A stretch of 64,000 nucleotides of DNA from Chlamydia poikilotherma. Its GTDB lineage: Bacteria > Chlamydiota > Chlamydiia > Chlamydiales > Chlamydiaceae. The position numbers and the translations under genes were made by a program. Shown here in pieces: positions 1 to 9,676 of this stretch (positions within the stretch are counted from its first letter, which is position 1; every line of letters starts with the position of its first letter). Where the stretch lies: NCBI RefSeq assembly GCF_900239975.1, contig NZ_LS992154.1:992001-1056000 (forward strand). The letters are read 5' to 3'. The notes under the pieces are model-generated. The model was given only the letters and a program-made list of their open reading frames with translations. It did no database searches and had not been told where the DNA came from.

Positions 1-533
1 ATCAATATCCTGAAAGATTCGATACTTTGCTTAAGAAATTAACAGAAGGAACGGTCGTTTATCTAAAGGAACAAATTCATGCTGGAGCTTCGGCCATCCA
101 GCTATTTGAATCTTCGAGTTTACGTTTACCCTCGGAACTATTTTCCCAATATGTGACGACACCAAATACACGGCTCATTTCTCAATTAAAGCGACAGGTC
201 TCCTCACCTATAAGTTTATTTTGCCGCTGTTTCTATGAAAATTTTTTAGACCTTTACTCGACAGGTGCGGACACATTACATCCTGACTATCATGTAAATC
301 TTAATAAGCTCTATAAAACAGTTACACATCCAGGATCTTTACAAGGAAATATCGATCCTGCACTATTTCTACTTCCTCAGGATGAACTTCTCGCTCATCT
401 TGAAAAATACCTTACTACTTTGAAATATCAACCTAATTATATTTTCAATTCAGGGCATGGCATTCTTCCTGAAACTCCCCTAGAAAACGTCCAAGCTGCG
501 GTATTATGTTTAACGTCAATTTCAACTTCTTAG
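1..533 (+). CDS. hemE: Uroporphyrinogen decarboxylase, C-terminal part (5' end outside window)
   Basis: HemE decarboxylates uroporphyrinogen III to coproporphyrinogen III in the cytoplasm, the step before HemN. The reading frame is open from base 3, so the gene is cut by the window edge; the TTG at 27 is internal and not a start. About 176 codons are visible, roughly the C-terminal half of a normal 330-350 residue enzyme. The C-terminal signature FNSGHGILPETP, just before the stop, corresponds to the FNLGHGI motif of the family. The last 28 bases overlap the start of hemN, so the two are probably co-transcribed and translationally coupled. Identity is firm from the motif together with the hemE-hemN-hemG order typical of chlamydiae. 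Confidence 0.93.
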   Translation, partial: QYPERFDTLLKKLTEGTVVYLKEQIHAGASAIQLFESSSLRLPSELFSQYVTTPNTRLISQLKRQVSSPISLFCRCFYENFLDLYSTGADTLHPDYHVNLNKLYKTVTHPGSLQGNIDPALFLLPQDELLAHLEKYLTTLKYQPNYIFNSGHGILPETPLENVQAAVLCLTSISTS

Positions 534-1882
534 AAGGTCTCCATCAACCTGCACCAAGATACACAAGCTATCCAACAGCTTTAGAATGGAAATCATCCGA
601 TGCCAATCCTGCATATCTTGCTTTTGAGCGTCTCCAAGAAGATGACCATCCGTTATCACTATATTTCCATATTCCTTTCTGTCAGTCTATGTGTCTATAT
701 TGCGGATGCTCTGTAGTAATCAATCGTCGCGAAGATATTGTAGAAGATTATATCTCTACTCTTATTAAAGAAATGGAACTCGTTCATACTCTTTTAGGAG
801 GGAAACGGAAAACTTCACGAATTCATTTTGGAGGAGGAACTCCAAGTCGATTATCTAGAGCACTATTTGAGAAATTATTTTTTCATATTCATCGTTTGTT
901 TGATCTTTCTGAAGTTGAAGAAATTGCTCTTGAGTTTGACCCTCGTTCTTTAAGGAATGATAGTGAAAAAGCTGAATTTATCCAGTCATTAGGATTTAAC
1001 CGTGTAAGCTTAGGAGTTCAAGATACACAAGCTACTGTTCAAGAAGCTGTACGACGACGACAAAGTCATGAAGAATCTCTACATGCTTATCAGAAATTTC
1101 GAGAACTAGGTTTTGAGAGTATAAATATAGATTTGATTTATGGTCTCCCTAAGCAAACAAAAGTAACATTTACACAAACAATCGCTGATATTTTACAGAT
1201 GCGTCCTGATCGCCTAGCGTTGTTTTCATTTGCCTCCATTCCATGGATAAAGCCTCATCAAAAAGCTATGAAAAAAAGTGACATGCCCTCTATGGAGGAA
1301 AAGTTCGCTATATATTCTTATGCACGACATACATTAACAAAGTCAGGATATCAGGCAATTGGTCTAGATCATTTCTCTCTACCTGAAGATCCCTTAAGCA
1401 TAGCCTTTAAAAATAAAACTCTAATTCGCAATTTCCAAGGATATTCCTTACCTCCAGAAGAAGATCTTATAGGGTTAGGAATGACATCAACAAGTTTTAT
1501 CCGCGGTATATATTTACAAAATGCAAAAACTCTAGAATCCTACCATGAGCAAATCCTTGGAGGATCTCTAGCAACGATTAAAAGTAAGATTCTTTCAGAA
1601 GATGATAGAATAAGAAAATGGGTAATCCATAAGCTTATGTGTACATTTGTCGTATCTAAAGAAGAATTTTCAGATCTTTTTAGCTATCGTTTTGATGAAT
1701 ATTTTTCCGAAAGTCAAGAACGGATAGATGGTATGGTAACGACAGGACTAATCCAAAATAGTTCTTCTTTTCTTACTGTAACTCCATTAGGAGAGCTATT
1801 TGTACGTGTAATTGCTACAGCTTTTGATGCTTATTTCTTAAAAACTGTTTCTTCAAGCCCTAGGTTTTCAAGATCTATATGA
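506..1882 (+). CDS. hemN: Oxygen-independent coproporphyrinogen III oxidase (radical SAM)
   Basis: HemN converts coproporphyrinogen III to protoporphyrinogen IX without oxygen, using S-adenosylmethionine and a 4Fe-4S cluster. The cluster motif C-x3-C-x2-C-x-C is visible at residues 59-68 (CQSMCLYCGC), preceded by the typical YFHIPF. The SAM-contacting HFGGGTPS follows at about residues 107-114. At 458 residues it has the length of true HemN proteins rather than the shorter HemW paralogues. The ATG at 506 lies inside hemE (28-base overlap), and the stop overlaps the hemG start as ATGA, so the three haem genes form a tightly packed operon. This gives an oxygen-independent route to haem precursors, suited to an intracellular niche. 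Confidence 0.95.
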   Translation: MFNVNFNFLEGLHQPAPRYTSYPTALEWKSSDANPAYLAFERLQEDDHPLSLYFHIPFCQSMCLYCGCSVVINRREDIVEDYISTLIKEMELVHTLLGGKRKTSRIHFGGGTPSRLSRALFEKLFFHIHRLFDLSEVEEIALEFDPRSLRNDSEKAEFIQSLGFNRVSLGVQDTQATVQEAVRRRQSHEESLHAYQKFRELGFESINIDLIYGLPKQTKVTFTQTIADILQMRPDRLALFSFASIPWIKPHQKAMKKSDMPSMEEKFAIYSYARHTLTKSGYQAIGLDHFSLPEDPLSIAFKNKTLIRNFQGYSLPPEEDLIGLGMTSTSFIRGIYLQNAKTLESYHEQILGGSLATIKSKILSEDDRIRKWVIHKLMCTFVVSKEEFSDLFSYRFDEYFSESQERIDGMVTTGLIQNSSSFLTVTPLGELFVRVIATAFDAYFLKTVSSSPRFSRSI

Positions 1883-3147
1883 GAAAAGTCATTGTTATAG
1901 GAGCGGGAATTTCAGGATTAGCCACAGCGTGGTGGTTACATAGAAAATTCCCTAATAGCGAACTTATGATTATAGATAAGGCAGATCGTCCTGGAGGACT
2001 TATCTATACAGATCATCAAAAAGATTTTCCCTTAGATCTCGGTCCTAAAGGTTTTTTAGTTCGGGGAGAGGGAAAGTATACTCTCGGATTAATCCATGAT
2101 CTAGAATTACAAGATTTCCTCGTATCCAGTGACAAAACAGCAAAAAAACGTTTTATCCGCTACAAAGGGAAAACTCGCAAAGTCTCCCCCTGGACATTGA
2201 TAAAGGAGGGCTTACCTTTTGCCATGGTCAAAGATCTCTTCGCCTCCCGATATACAAAAGATAGTTCTGTTTATGATTTTCTACGTCGTCATAGTACAAC
2301 AAGTCTTATTCAGAATGTGTTAAATCCCGTTGTTACAGCAATTCGTGCGGGACATAGCAATGTACTTTCTGCGCATATGGCTTTTCCAACTCTTTCTCAA
2401 CGCGAAGCAAAAACAGGATCAATATTACGTAGTTATCTGAAAGAATTTTCGAAGAAAAAAAATAAGGATATTCCTTATCTCGCCTCCCTACGTCCGAATT
2501 TAGGGATTCTCATAGATACTTTAGTGAAGAAAATCCCAGCCAAATGGAAATTCTCTTCACCTGTCACAAAGATAGACTGTTCTCCCTCGGAAGTTTTGGT
2601 ATCAACAGCAAACGAAACATTCTCGGCAGATTTAGCGATCTATACTGGACCTACAACTACTCTTCCCTCTCTTATTGATATTCCTGGTATCCAGCATCTC
2701 TCCAATAAAATACTCCATTGGGATCTTTCTTGTGTGACTTTAGGATGGGATAAGAATCCTCCTTCTATTCCGAAAGGTTATGGAATGCTCTTCGCCGATG
2801 AACCTCCTTTACTTGGTATTGTCTATAATACTGAAGTTTTCCCCCAGCAAATACCTGGGAAAACGGTCATCTCATTATTATTAGAAGATCGCTGGCATGA
2901 CGAAGAAGCTTATGCTTTCTCTTTAGCAGCAATTTCTGAATATCTGGGAATTTCTACAAAACCTGATGTATTTTCATTATTCTCCCCAGAAGAGGGTCTT
3001 CCCCAGCATTGCGTAGGATTCCTAGAAATGAAAAAGCAAATACTTCCTTCTATTCCTCATAATCTAAAAATTGTAGGACAGAATTTTGCAGGACCAGGGT
3101 TAAATAGATGTGTAGCTTCAGCCTATCGTGCTGTCGCTGCCATTTAA
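1879..3147 (+). CDS. hemG: Protoporphyrinogen oxidase (FAD-dependent, HemY type)
   Basis: Oxidises protoporphyrinogen IX to protoporphyrin IX. The N-terminus has the FAD-binding dinucleotide fold GAGISGLATAWW with DKADRPGG about 30 residues later, and the C-terminus has VGQNFAGPGLNRCVASAYRA, the usual second FAD contact of the amine-oxidase/PPO family. At 422 residues it is of HemY (long FAD enzyme) type, although chlamydial genomes name it hemG. The start overlaps the hemN stop by four bases (ATGA), indicating translational coupling. Its last 30 bases overlap the 3' end of the convergent TPR gene, so there is no room for a conventional terminator. Some members of the HemY family act on coproporphyrinogen instead; sequence alone does not exclude that. 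Confidence 0.92.
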   Translation: MRKVIVIGAGISGLATAWWLHRKFPNSELMIIDKADRPGGLIYTDHQKDFPLDLGPKGFLVRGEGKYTLGLIHDLELQDFLVSSDKTAKKRFIRYKGKTRKVSPWTLIKEGLPFAMVKDLFASRYTKDSSVYDFLRRHSTTSLIQNVLNPVVTAIRAGHSNVLSAHMAFPTLSQREAKTGSILRSYLKEFSKKKNKDIPYLASLRPNLGILIDTLVKKIPAKWKFSSPVTKIDCSPSEVLVSTANETFSADLAIYTGPTTTLPSLIDIPGIQHLSNKILHWDLSCVTLGWDKNPPSIPKGYGMLFADEPPLLGIVYNTEVFPQQIPGKTVISLLLEDRWHDEEAYAFSLAAISEYLGISTKPDVFSLFSPEEGLPQHCVGFLEMKKQILPSIPHNLKIVGQNFAGPGLNRCVASAYRAVAAI

Positions 3148-5619
3148 AGGAAGGAAACGTTCACAAAGAGAAAGCGTTGTGGTTAACATCTCTCCGAAAT
3201 ATTCTCGTCGCGGAGACATTTCGAGTAATCTTTTTTCAATATGATCTAGAAGATGTTGAGCTAGCTTTTCTTTTTCATTAAGTTTCTCATAAGCGCAAGC
3301 AAGTCCCGATACCCAACGCATTTCCATAGCTACGCGATTGGTAATTTCTTCAATAAGGATTACCTGTGGGTGCTTAGGTGTTTGCCAATCTCCTTTTATC
3401 TCTTCAAAAACCTCAATAGCGCGTGAAGTATTTCCAAAAGCGAGATAAGCATCAGCAAGATCTAACTTCAAAGTATAGTATATATATGTCCAAGCTTTAG
3501 CATTTTCTCCAGATAATGTGACTTCTGAAAATTCATTTAAAGCTTTTATAAACCAACTAATTTTCCTAATTAGTGAGGATTCCACATACCCTTGAAGATA
3601 ATAAACCAAAGATAATAGTGAAGAATGAGGGAAGAGTTCTTGAAAACGAGATAAATGGCATAGAGCGGTATCTTTTCCCGAAAGATAGTCTTCTATATCA
3701 TAGGCAAGAAGATACAATCGATCTCCATACAAACGAAGATCCAGATTATCGCAATAGAGATCAAGATTCTCACTACACTTTCTCGTTAATGCCCAAACTA
3801 ATCTAATAGTAGACTGTAACGAAGAACGTTCTTGAGAAAAGACTCTTGTTAACAATGCGCAAGATTGCGCATTTCTATAGTATAGAGAAACAAAACAACA
3901 TTTCGCAAGATCTTCTAGGGATACAGATGGATCTATTTCACCTGTAGAAGATACTTCCTTCATTAGTTCCCCACGACGAAATGCCAACCATAAAGTTAAA
4001 GCTCTACTATATTCACTATCCCCCACTCTTTCTTTGGCGTTTTCTAAATAATTTTGTTCGGCGAGATCTATGTGCAGGTCAATGAGGGAAAGTATAGGAC
4101 TATCGTTATGAATCCCACAATGCTTTATCATATCATAGATAAAATAGTGATAAAGATCCTCAATAGACATTCTACTGTTACCACTCAATGATTCACAGAC
4201 CTTAACAACATTAGATGAAGATCCATGATCTTCTTTTATAAATAACGCATCTAGAGATTTGAGAATCTTACGGTGTAGAAATGAAAAACGAGATTTAGAG
4301 GTGAACTCTTTACAAGAATCAATTTTTTTTTGAAGAGCATAAATAAGAAACAATCCTAAACCCGCCTCTTCACGACTCCAACTTTTATAAGCCCTAAGAA
4401 AAAAATTCTCAGCATCATCATACTTTTGTTGTCGGCAAGAAATACATCCTAAATATTCATATACTCGAGCTAAAGTCACTCCCAATCTAGCAGAATGATC
4501 TAAAGTAGATAAGAAAATTTCTCGAGATTTTATGAAGTCTTGTTTTTCATAGCTATAGCAACCCAGGAAGAAACTATATTCTGGGAAATAAGCATGTTCC
4601 AAAACAAATATAGATTCTCCAGCAACTAATAGTCGCTGCATAGCTGAGAGATTTTTGATCTGATGATAGATTTCTAATAATGAAAAGTAGCCATAATAAA
4701 GTAATGTCGATTGTAAATAGTTTCCATGATCTATAAGGACTTCTAATTCGCGAATGCCTTCTTCTTGATCCCATGGAAGCGTATACAAAGCATGAGCAAG
4801 AAGAAGTACATCAACTTCATGAGCACGCTGTACTTCTCCCTTTGCTATCCTCAATACCAATTTATCAATAGCGTGCGCGTAATCTTTTTCAGCCTGACAA
4901 TAGGGCAATAATAAAGATTCACAGGAAGCCTTAGCCTCTCGTGCTTTTTCAATTTCCAACCCTAAGACTATTTTCCTTAAAAAAATCTTCTCTATATCAA
5001 TAACATCAGGATGGGGACTACACGTACCTGCTTCAACACTATGAGAAAGTTTATCACACAGTCTTAAAGCCTCGTCGTAATTTCCTCGTTCCTTCATTAC
5101 GAGAATCTCTTGTTTTCGATCCTCATAACTACTGTGTAAAGTCATACTATAGAGCTGAAGAAGAAGATTATCTTCTAGGGTTTCTCTACCACTGTCAATA
5201 TTATGAAATTGCGTTATCAAATCTCTAAGAGAAACACTATCAGGATTCAATCTCTGCCAAGCAAGACGTATTTGAGATCTGATATGAGGAGGAATTGTAA
5301 CTACGGATAATAATTTTCTTACTATATCTTTACTGGTTGATCTACCATCTTGTTTTATTTTCACCTGTACATACTGGCGCGTTAGCGATGCTATAGTTTC
5401 CCAATCTCTAGGAGATAACACTGTTTTTTCAGAAATTATACGTTCTACAAATGCTGAAAAAGCTTCATCACAATCGGTTCCCGAATTCAATACTGTATGT
5501 AGATCTGCACAATGATGGCCGAAAGACAACTGCTGAGTTGGAGCAGCACTGACAACTCCTATACTCATAATTAAATAAAATTGAAAAACGCATAGACATG
5601 CGCGAAGACATACTTTCAT
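3118..5619 (-). CDS. Exported TPR-rich protein of unknown function (CT744 homologue)
   Basis: An 833-residue protein opening with a Sec-type signal peptide (MKVCLRACLCVFQFY followed by a hydrophobic run ending near VVSAAP, residues 1-27). The rest looks mostly helical, with degenerate tetratricopeptide repeats, clearest around residues 355-420 (GCYSYEKQDFIKSREIF, YLGCISCRQQKYDDAENFF) and near the C-terminus (ADAYLAFGNTSRAIEVFEEI). TPR arrays usually hold proteins together, so a periplasmic scaffold or assembly role is plausible but not shown. The position between hemG and hctA is the same as CT744 in C. trachomatis. It overlaps hemG tail to tail by 30 bases. An AGAGAG ribosome site lies shortly before the ATG. 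I do not recognise a more exact function. Confidence 0.75.
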   Translation of the reverse strand: MKVCLRACLCVFQFYLIMSIGVVSAAPTQQLSFGHHCADLHTVLNSGTDCDEAFSAFVERIISEKTVLSPRDWETIASLTRQYVQVKIKQDGRSTSKDIVRKLLSVVTIPPHIRSQIRLAWQRLNPDSVSLRDLITQFHNIDSGRETLEDNLLLQLYSMTLHSSYEDRKQEILVMKERGNYDEALRLCDKLSHSVEAGTCSPHPDVIDIEKIFLRKIVLGLEIEKAREAKASCESLLLPYCQAEKDYAHAIDKLVLRIAKGEVQRAHEVDVLLLAHALYTLPWDQEEGIRELEVLIDHGNYLQSTLLYYGYFSLLEIYHQIKNLSAMQRLLVAGESIFVLEHAYFPEYSFFLGCYSYEKQDFIKSREIFLSTLDHSARLGVTLARVYEYLGCISCRQQKYDDAENFFLRAYKSWSREEAGLGLFLIYALQKKIDSCKEFTSKSRFSFLHRKILKSLDALFIKEDHGSSSNVVKVCESLSGNSRMSIEDLYHYFIYDMIKHCGIHNDSPILSLIDLHIDLAEQNYLENAKERVGDSEYSRALTLWLAFRRGELMKEVSSTGEIDPSVSLEDLAKCCFVSLYYRNAQSCALLTRVFSQERSSLQSTIRLVWALTRKCSENLDLYCDNLDLRLYGDRLYLLAYDIEDYLSGKDTALCHLSRFQELFPHSSLLSLVYYLQGYVESSLIRKISWFIKALNEFSEVTLSGENAKAWTYIYYTLKLDLADAYLAFGNTSRAIEVFEEIKGDWQTPKHPQVILIEEITNRVAMEMRWVSGLACAYEKLNEKEKLAQHLLDHIEKRLLEMSPRREYFGEMLTTTLSLCERFLPLNGSDSTIG

Positions 5620-6035
5620 GATAGATTTCTCTCTACCATAGTACTGGCAGGAAATATAAAAAAAATTCGCAATAGTTCAAAAAATAAACTATATGCAAAC
5701 CAAAAGTATAGGAGAAGACACTATTACTAAAAAAGAAAGTTCTTTTTGAAATTTTGTTATAAATTAAATAACGACACAACCAGAACACTACCTAAAAAAT
5801 ACAAAAAAAATCTCATTTAATGAAAATCAACAGTTTACTTCTTCCAAAAAAAGACTTCAGCATTATATCAACTAACACACTGACAAACAAAGAAGTACGA
5901 AAAATTAAAAAAAGTAAAAATGATTCTCTGTTTTCTTTTCTCTAAAAAAATTGTTGCATGAATTTGAACAAACAAACTAATTAAAAATTAAAACAAGTAA
6001 AAATAGTTTAAAACAACAACTAGAGGACGCTTTTC
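5620..6035. promoter_or_regulatory. Long AT-rich divergent intergenic region upstream of hctA
   Basis: About 415 bases between the divergent TPR gene and hctA. The sequence is very AT-rich with many A-runs and contains no open frame that looks coding. It must carry the hctA promoter. Hc1 is a late-stage gene in chlamydiae, where late sigma66 promoters are reported to be repressed by Euo. I could not find a convincing -35/-10 pair. A strong ribosome binding site AGAGGA (6022-6027) precedes the hctA ATG by eight bases. In C. trachomatis hctA translation is repressed by the small RNA IhtA, which is encoded elsewhere; a target would lie near the start codon. Confidence 0.5.
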
Positions 6036-6422
6036 ATGGCGCTAAAAGATACGGCAAAAAAAATGAGAGATCTGTTGGAAAGTATCCAACAAGACTTAGA
6101 CAAAGCCGAAAGAGGAAATAAAGCAGCAGCTCAGCGAGTACGCACTGACTCTATCAAATTAGAGAAGATTGCTAAGCTGTATAGAAAAGAATCGATCAAA
6201 GCTGAAAAGTCTGGCTTGATGAAACGCAAGCCTGCGACAAAAGCTAAAAAAGCTACTGCCGCTAAAAAACCTGCAAAATCTGCACCTAAGCCTAAGGCAA
6301 AAGTAAAAGCTAAACCAAAAGCTAAAGCAGCTCCTAAAGTAAAAGCTAAAGCCCCTGCAAAAAAGACTCCAGCAAAAGCAAAAGCAAAAAAAATCTCTAA
6401 ATCTCGCTCCCTAAGAAAATAA
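6036..6422 (+). CDS. hctA: Histone H1-like DNA-condensing protein Hc1
   Basis: Hc1 condenses the chromosome when reticulate bodies turn into elementary bodies. The 128-residue protein has the conserved helical N-terminal half (MALKDTAKKMRDLLESIQQD, with an acidic/basic coiled-coil pattern to about residue 65) and a C-terminal half made almost entirely of Lys, Ala and Pro in repeats such as KAKPKAKA, like the tail of eukaryotic histone H1. The conserved half matches chlamydial Hc1, while the tail differs from the C. trachomatis form as I remember it. It is a single-gene unit with a strong AGAGGA site upstream and a hairpin terminator directly after. A SET-domain methyltransferase encoded 13 kb downstream may modify it (known for the C. 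pneumoniae homologue). Confidence 0.96.
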   Translation: MALKDTAKKMRDLLESIQQDLDKAERGNKAAAQRVRTDSIKLEKIAKLYRKESIKAEKSGLMKRKPATKAKKATAAKKPAKSAPKPKAKVKAKPKAKAAPKVKAKAPAKKTPAKAKAKKISKSRSLRK

Positions 6423-6445
6423 TTTTTTCCTTGTCTTGGTTTTTA

Positions 6446-6483
6446 GAGGGTAATTATATTTTATAACTTGCCCTCATTTTTTT
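6446..6483 (+). terminator. Rho-independent terminator of hctA
   Basis: The arms GAGGGTAA (6446-6453) and TTGCCCTC (6468-6475) pair over eight positions with one G-U wobble and a 14-base loop, followed at once by ATTTTTTT. It starts 24 bases after the hctA stop codon. Confidence 0.85.
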
Positions 6484-6631
6484 CTTTCCCCTAGTTTTCA
6501 AAAGATTGTCCCCAGAAAGCATCCCTTATGATAAAATTCCATAGTAATTTTTATCTGCGGAATATCTTACCCTTATTTCATTCCTGCAGGTACGTGACGA
6601 GTTTTACATAAAACCCTACCTAAGGTGGGCT

Positions 6632-7837
6632 ATGCCTACAGTAATGAATTGTAAACATCTAGGCATTTGTGGAGGATGTTCCTCTCCTCAGACTGCCTAT
6701 GCTGATTCTTTAAAAACTAAAGAACACCTTTTACATAAACTTTTTTCTCCTATTTTTCCTTCTTCAGAAATTCTTCCTGTGATTCCTTGCGATCCAATAT
6801 TGCGAGGGAGAAATAAGATGGAGTTCTCATTTTTTCAAACAAATGAAGGAAAGAAAAGTCTAGGATTCATTACGCCTACAAAACCTAAACAAGGTGTTCC
6901 TATTACAGAATGTCTCATGATTCATGAACACGCTGTCGATATTCTAAATCTTACTCGCACTTGGTGGGATAATCATCCTGAACTTACAGCTTACTATCCT
7001 CCTTTTAATAAGGGTTCTCTTTGTACTCTTACTGTGCGTATCGGAAATCCAAAACAGACACTCATGGTTATTTTAACAACATCGGCAAGAGAAGAATATG
7101 CTGTTAAAGAAAAACTTATTGAGGAATGGAAAAATGTTCTTATAAATTCTAACCTCCCTATTATCTCCATCGTTTGGGAAGAAAGAGTCAGCGCAAAAAA
7201 TGCTCCGACATATTTCCGTTCTCACTTAATTCATGGAGAACCATTTATTAAACAAACATTAACACTCCCCAAAGATGGTAATTCTGGAGTGTTTCACGTG
7301 TATCCTAGAAGCTTCTTTCAACCGCAAAGTCTTCAAGGAGCAAAAATTATTGAAATTGCTAAAGAGTTTATGAATCCACAAGGATCCGAAACATTACTGG
7401 ATCTCTATTGTGGCGCAGGAACTATAGGTATTATGCTCTCTGCCTACGTAAAAAAGGTTATAGGAGTAGAAATTGTCCCAGATGCTATAGATTCTGCAAA
7501 AGAAAATATCTTAATAAATAAAAAAGAAAATCTCATCGAAGTACATTTAGAAGATGTAAAAACATTTTGTAGAAGACATCAAGACTGTCCTCCTCCTGAT
7601 GTCGTTATTATTGACCCTCCACGTTGTGGAATGCAGAATAAAGTTCTTAAATATCTTCTGAGAATTTTTCCAAAAAAAATTATTTACATCTCTTGCAATC
7701 CTAAAATACAGTTTGAGGAATGTTGTAGTTTAATTTCTGCAGGTTATTGTATTAAAAAAATTCAACCTTTGGATCAATTTCCCCATTCTCCGCACTTAGA
7801 AAATATTATTTTGCTAGAAAGGGAAGATAACCTCTAG
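6632..7837 (+). CDS. RNA uracil-5 methyltransferase, TrmA/RumA family (CT742 homologue)
   Basis: A SAM-dependent enzyme of the family that makes 5-methyluridine in 23S rRNA or tRNA. An N-terminal iron-sulfur motif C-x5-C-x2-C is visible at residues 7-16 (CKHLGICGGC), with a possible fourth cysteine in TECLMIH. The methyltransferase core has LLDLYCGAGTIGI (SAM loop), IDPPRCGM, and ISCNP containing the catalytic cysteine. At 401 residues it lacks the N-terminal TRAM domain of E. coli RumA/RlmD, so substrate specificity cannot be read from the domain plan. Substrate U747 or U1939 of 23S rRNA is the usual assignment for iron-sulfur-bearing members. The gene stands alone between the hctA terminator and yajC. 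Confidence 0.85.
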   Translation: MPTVMNCKHLGICGGCSSPQTAYADSLKTKEHLLHKLFSPIFPSSEILPVIPCDPILRGRNKMEFSFFQTNEGKKSLGFITPTKPKQGVPITECLMIHEHAVDILNLTRTWWDNHPELTAYYPPFNKGSLCTLTVRIGNPKQTLMVILTTSAREEYAVKEKLIEEWKNVLINSNLPIISIVWEERVSAKNAPTYFRSHLIHGEPFIKQTLTLPKDGNSGVFHVYPRSFFQPQSLQGAKIIEIAKEFMNPQGSETLLDLYCGAGTIGIMLSAYVKKVIGVEIVPDAIDSAKENILINKKENLIEVHLEDVKTFCRRHQDCPPPDVVIIDPPRCGMQNKVLKYLLRIFPKKIIYISCNPKIQFEECCSLISAGYCIKKIQPLDQFPHSPHLENIILLEREDNL

Positions 7838-7907
7838 GAAAAGCATTGAACGTACGCTTCCTATTATGTTAACCTTTCCCTGAAATAACCGAAGTAAAGG
7901 TGGTTAA

Positions 7908-8261
7908 ATGTTATCTCGTTTATTCATGTGTTTTTTATTTCTGTTGAGTTCGTCATCTCTCCTTGCGGATGAAGAAGGCACTCAAGTAAAAAGTACTTTT
8001 GCTCAACCCGCTGTAATGCTAGGCATTGCCATTTTGTTCTTTTACTTCATTTTATGGCGTCCGGAACAAAAACGTAGAAAAGCTATGGAAAAACGCAAAA
8101 ATGAACTTGCGAAAGGCGATAAAGTTACCGCTATGGGGATTCTAGGAACTATTGATGAAATCCGAGAACATACTGTAATTCTTAACGTTACCTCTGGGAA
8201 AATCGAAATACTAAAAGCAGCGATTTCTGAAATTTTAAAGCCTGATGGAACTAAAGCATAA
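7908..8261 (+). CDS. yajC: Sec translocase accessory subunit YajC
   Basis: A small inner-membrane partner of SecDF and SecYEG. The 117-residue protein has an N-terminal hydrophobic stretch (residues 2-20), a second membrane segment (VMLGIAILFFYFILW, about 36-50) and then the diagnostic RPEQKRRK positive cluster followed by the GDKV...GILGTI core typical of YajC. The extra hydrophobic N-terminus ends in SSLLADE and looks like a signal sequence, so the mature protein may have one transmembrane helix, as in other bacteria. An AAAGGTGG ribosome site precedes the ATG. SecA, encoded at the far end of this window, belongs to the same export route. Confidence 0.92.
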   Translation: MLSRLFMCFLFLLSSSSLLADEEGTQVKSTFAQPAVMLGIAILFFYFILWRPEQKRRKAMEKRKNELAKGDKVTAMGILGTIDEIREHTVILNVTSGKIEILKAAISEILKPDGTKA

Positions 8262-8380
8262 GCTTTAAGATATAGACATTTACTTTCTGTGATATTAGAG
8301 AGATCTACATTGATTTTTTATAAGCCAAGTTATAACTTGACACCATAAGCTATTCAAAGAAGTCGAGGATTTTTAGGATC

Positions 8381-9676
8381 ATGACTTGGCTTTCAGGCCT
8401 ATATTTCATCAGCATTGCTAGTTTAGTATTTTGTGTTATAGGTTTGATACTTTCTGGGATCATTCTTATTTCCCGCAAATTCCTAGTTAAGATTCATCCT
8501 TGCAAGCTAAAAATTAATGATGACGACTCTCTTACTAAAACAGTAGATAGCGGCCACACTCTGTTATCCTCTCTTTTAGATTCGGGTATTCCTATACCTT
8601 CTCCGTGTGGAGGCAAAGCTACTTGTAAACAGTGTAAGGTAAAAATCGTAAAAAACGCTGATCAACCTTTAGAAACAGATCACGCTACTTTTTCGAAGCA
8701 ACAGCTAGAACAAGGTTGGCGTCTTTCCTGCCAAACAAAAGTTCAACATGATATGTGTTTGGAAATAGAAGAACGCTATTTAAATGCTTCTTCTTGGGAA
8801 GGTACAGTTGTTTCTAATGACAACGTAGCCACATTCATAAAAGAACTTGTTGTATCTGTTAGTCCTGAACACCCTATTCCCTTTAAACCTGGGGGATATC
8901 TACAAATTAGCGTTCCCGCTTATAAAACTAATACTTCCGATTGGAAGCCAACTATGGCTCCTGAATACTATAGTGATTGGGAACATTTTAATTTATTTGA
9001 TCGGACTATAGACAATAGTCTCCTAGAACTAGATTCTGCAAATAAAGCATATTCTCTAGCCTCATATCCTGCAGAGCTTCCTCTTATTAAATTCAATATC
9101 CGTATTGCAACGCCACCTTTTATTAACAATACTCCGAATCCAGAGATTCCTTGGGGAATATGCTCATCATATATTTTTTCATTAAAACCTGGAGACAAGA
9201 TTAATGTTTCGGGTCCCTATGGAGAATCTTTCATGAAAGAAAACAACCGCCCCTTGATTTTCTTAATCGGTGGTGCGGGTTCTTCATTCGGTAGAAGTCA
9301 TATTTTAGATCTCTTATTAGACAAGCATTCTACAAGAGATATTACGTTATGGTACGGAGCTCGCTCTCTAAAGGAAAATATCTATCAAGAAGAGTATGAG
9401 AAATTAGAGAAGAATTTTTCCAATTTCCATTATCATTTAGTACTATCAGAACCCCTTCCTGAAGATATCGCTTCGGGTTGGGATAAGAATAACCCAGAAA
9501 AAACAAATTTCCTTTTCCGAGCTTTTGAGCTTGGTCAACTCAGTAAATTAAGTAATCCTGAAGATTATCTATATTATGTATGTGGTCCGCCGCTACACAA
9601 CAGCAGTATTCTAAAATTACTCGATAACTATGGTGTAGAGCGATCTTCTATAGTCCTCGATGATTTCGGAAGCTAA
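8381..9676 (+). CDS. nqrF: Na+-translocating NADH:quinone reductase subunit F
   Basis: NqrF is the NADH-oxidising entry subunit of the sodium-pumping NADH dehydrogenase. The protein has an N-terminal membrane anchor (residues 5-30), a ferredoxin-type 2Fe-2S domain with CGGKATCKQC and a later LSCQ (about 76-125), and then an FAD/NADH reductase domain with YSLASYPAE (FAD contact), GGAGSSFGRSHI (nucleotide fold) and a C-terminal YYVCGPP. The length, 431 residues, is normal. In chlamydiae the other nqr genes lie elsewhere, and the pump is thought to create the sodium gradient used by symporters such as the one at 20750. No convincing terminator follows. Confidence 0.95.
   Translation: MTWLSGLYFISIASLVFCVIGLILSGIILISRKFLVKIHPCKLKINDDDSLTKTVDSGHTLLSSLLDSGIPIPSPCGGKATCKQCKVKIVKNADQPLETDHATFSKQQLEQGWRLSCQTKVQHDMCLEIEERYLNASSWEGTVVSNDNVATFIKELVVSVSPEHPIPFKPGGYLQISVPAYKTNTSDWKPTMAPEYYSDWEHFNLFDRTIDNSLLELDSANKAYSLASYPAELPLIKFNIRIATPPFINNTPNPEIPWGICSSYIFSLKPGDKINVSGPYGESFMKENNRPLIFLIGGAGSSFGRSHILDLLLDKHSTRDITLWYGARSLKENIYQEEYEKLEKNFSNFHYHLVLSEPLPEDIASGWDKNNPEKTNFLFRAFELGQLSKLSNPEDYLYYVCGPPLHNSSILKLLDNYGVERSSIVLDDFGS

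Noticed and set aside
4574..4774. Short frames inside the TPR gene
   Set aside because: Shadows of the real gene in another frame.
5640..6035. Small RNA or further gene upstream of hctA
   Set aside because: Only AT-rich low-complexity sequence without stable hairpins or an open frame with a ribosome site.
8331..8365. TTGACA at 8337 as the nqrF promoter
   Set aside because: The -35 is perfect, but there is no -10 at 16-18 bases.
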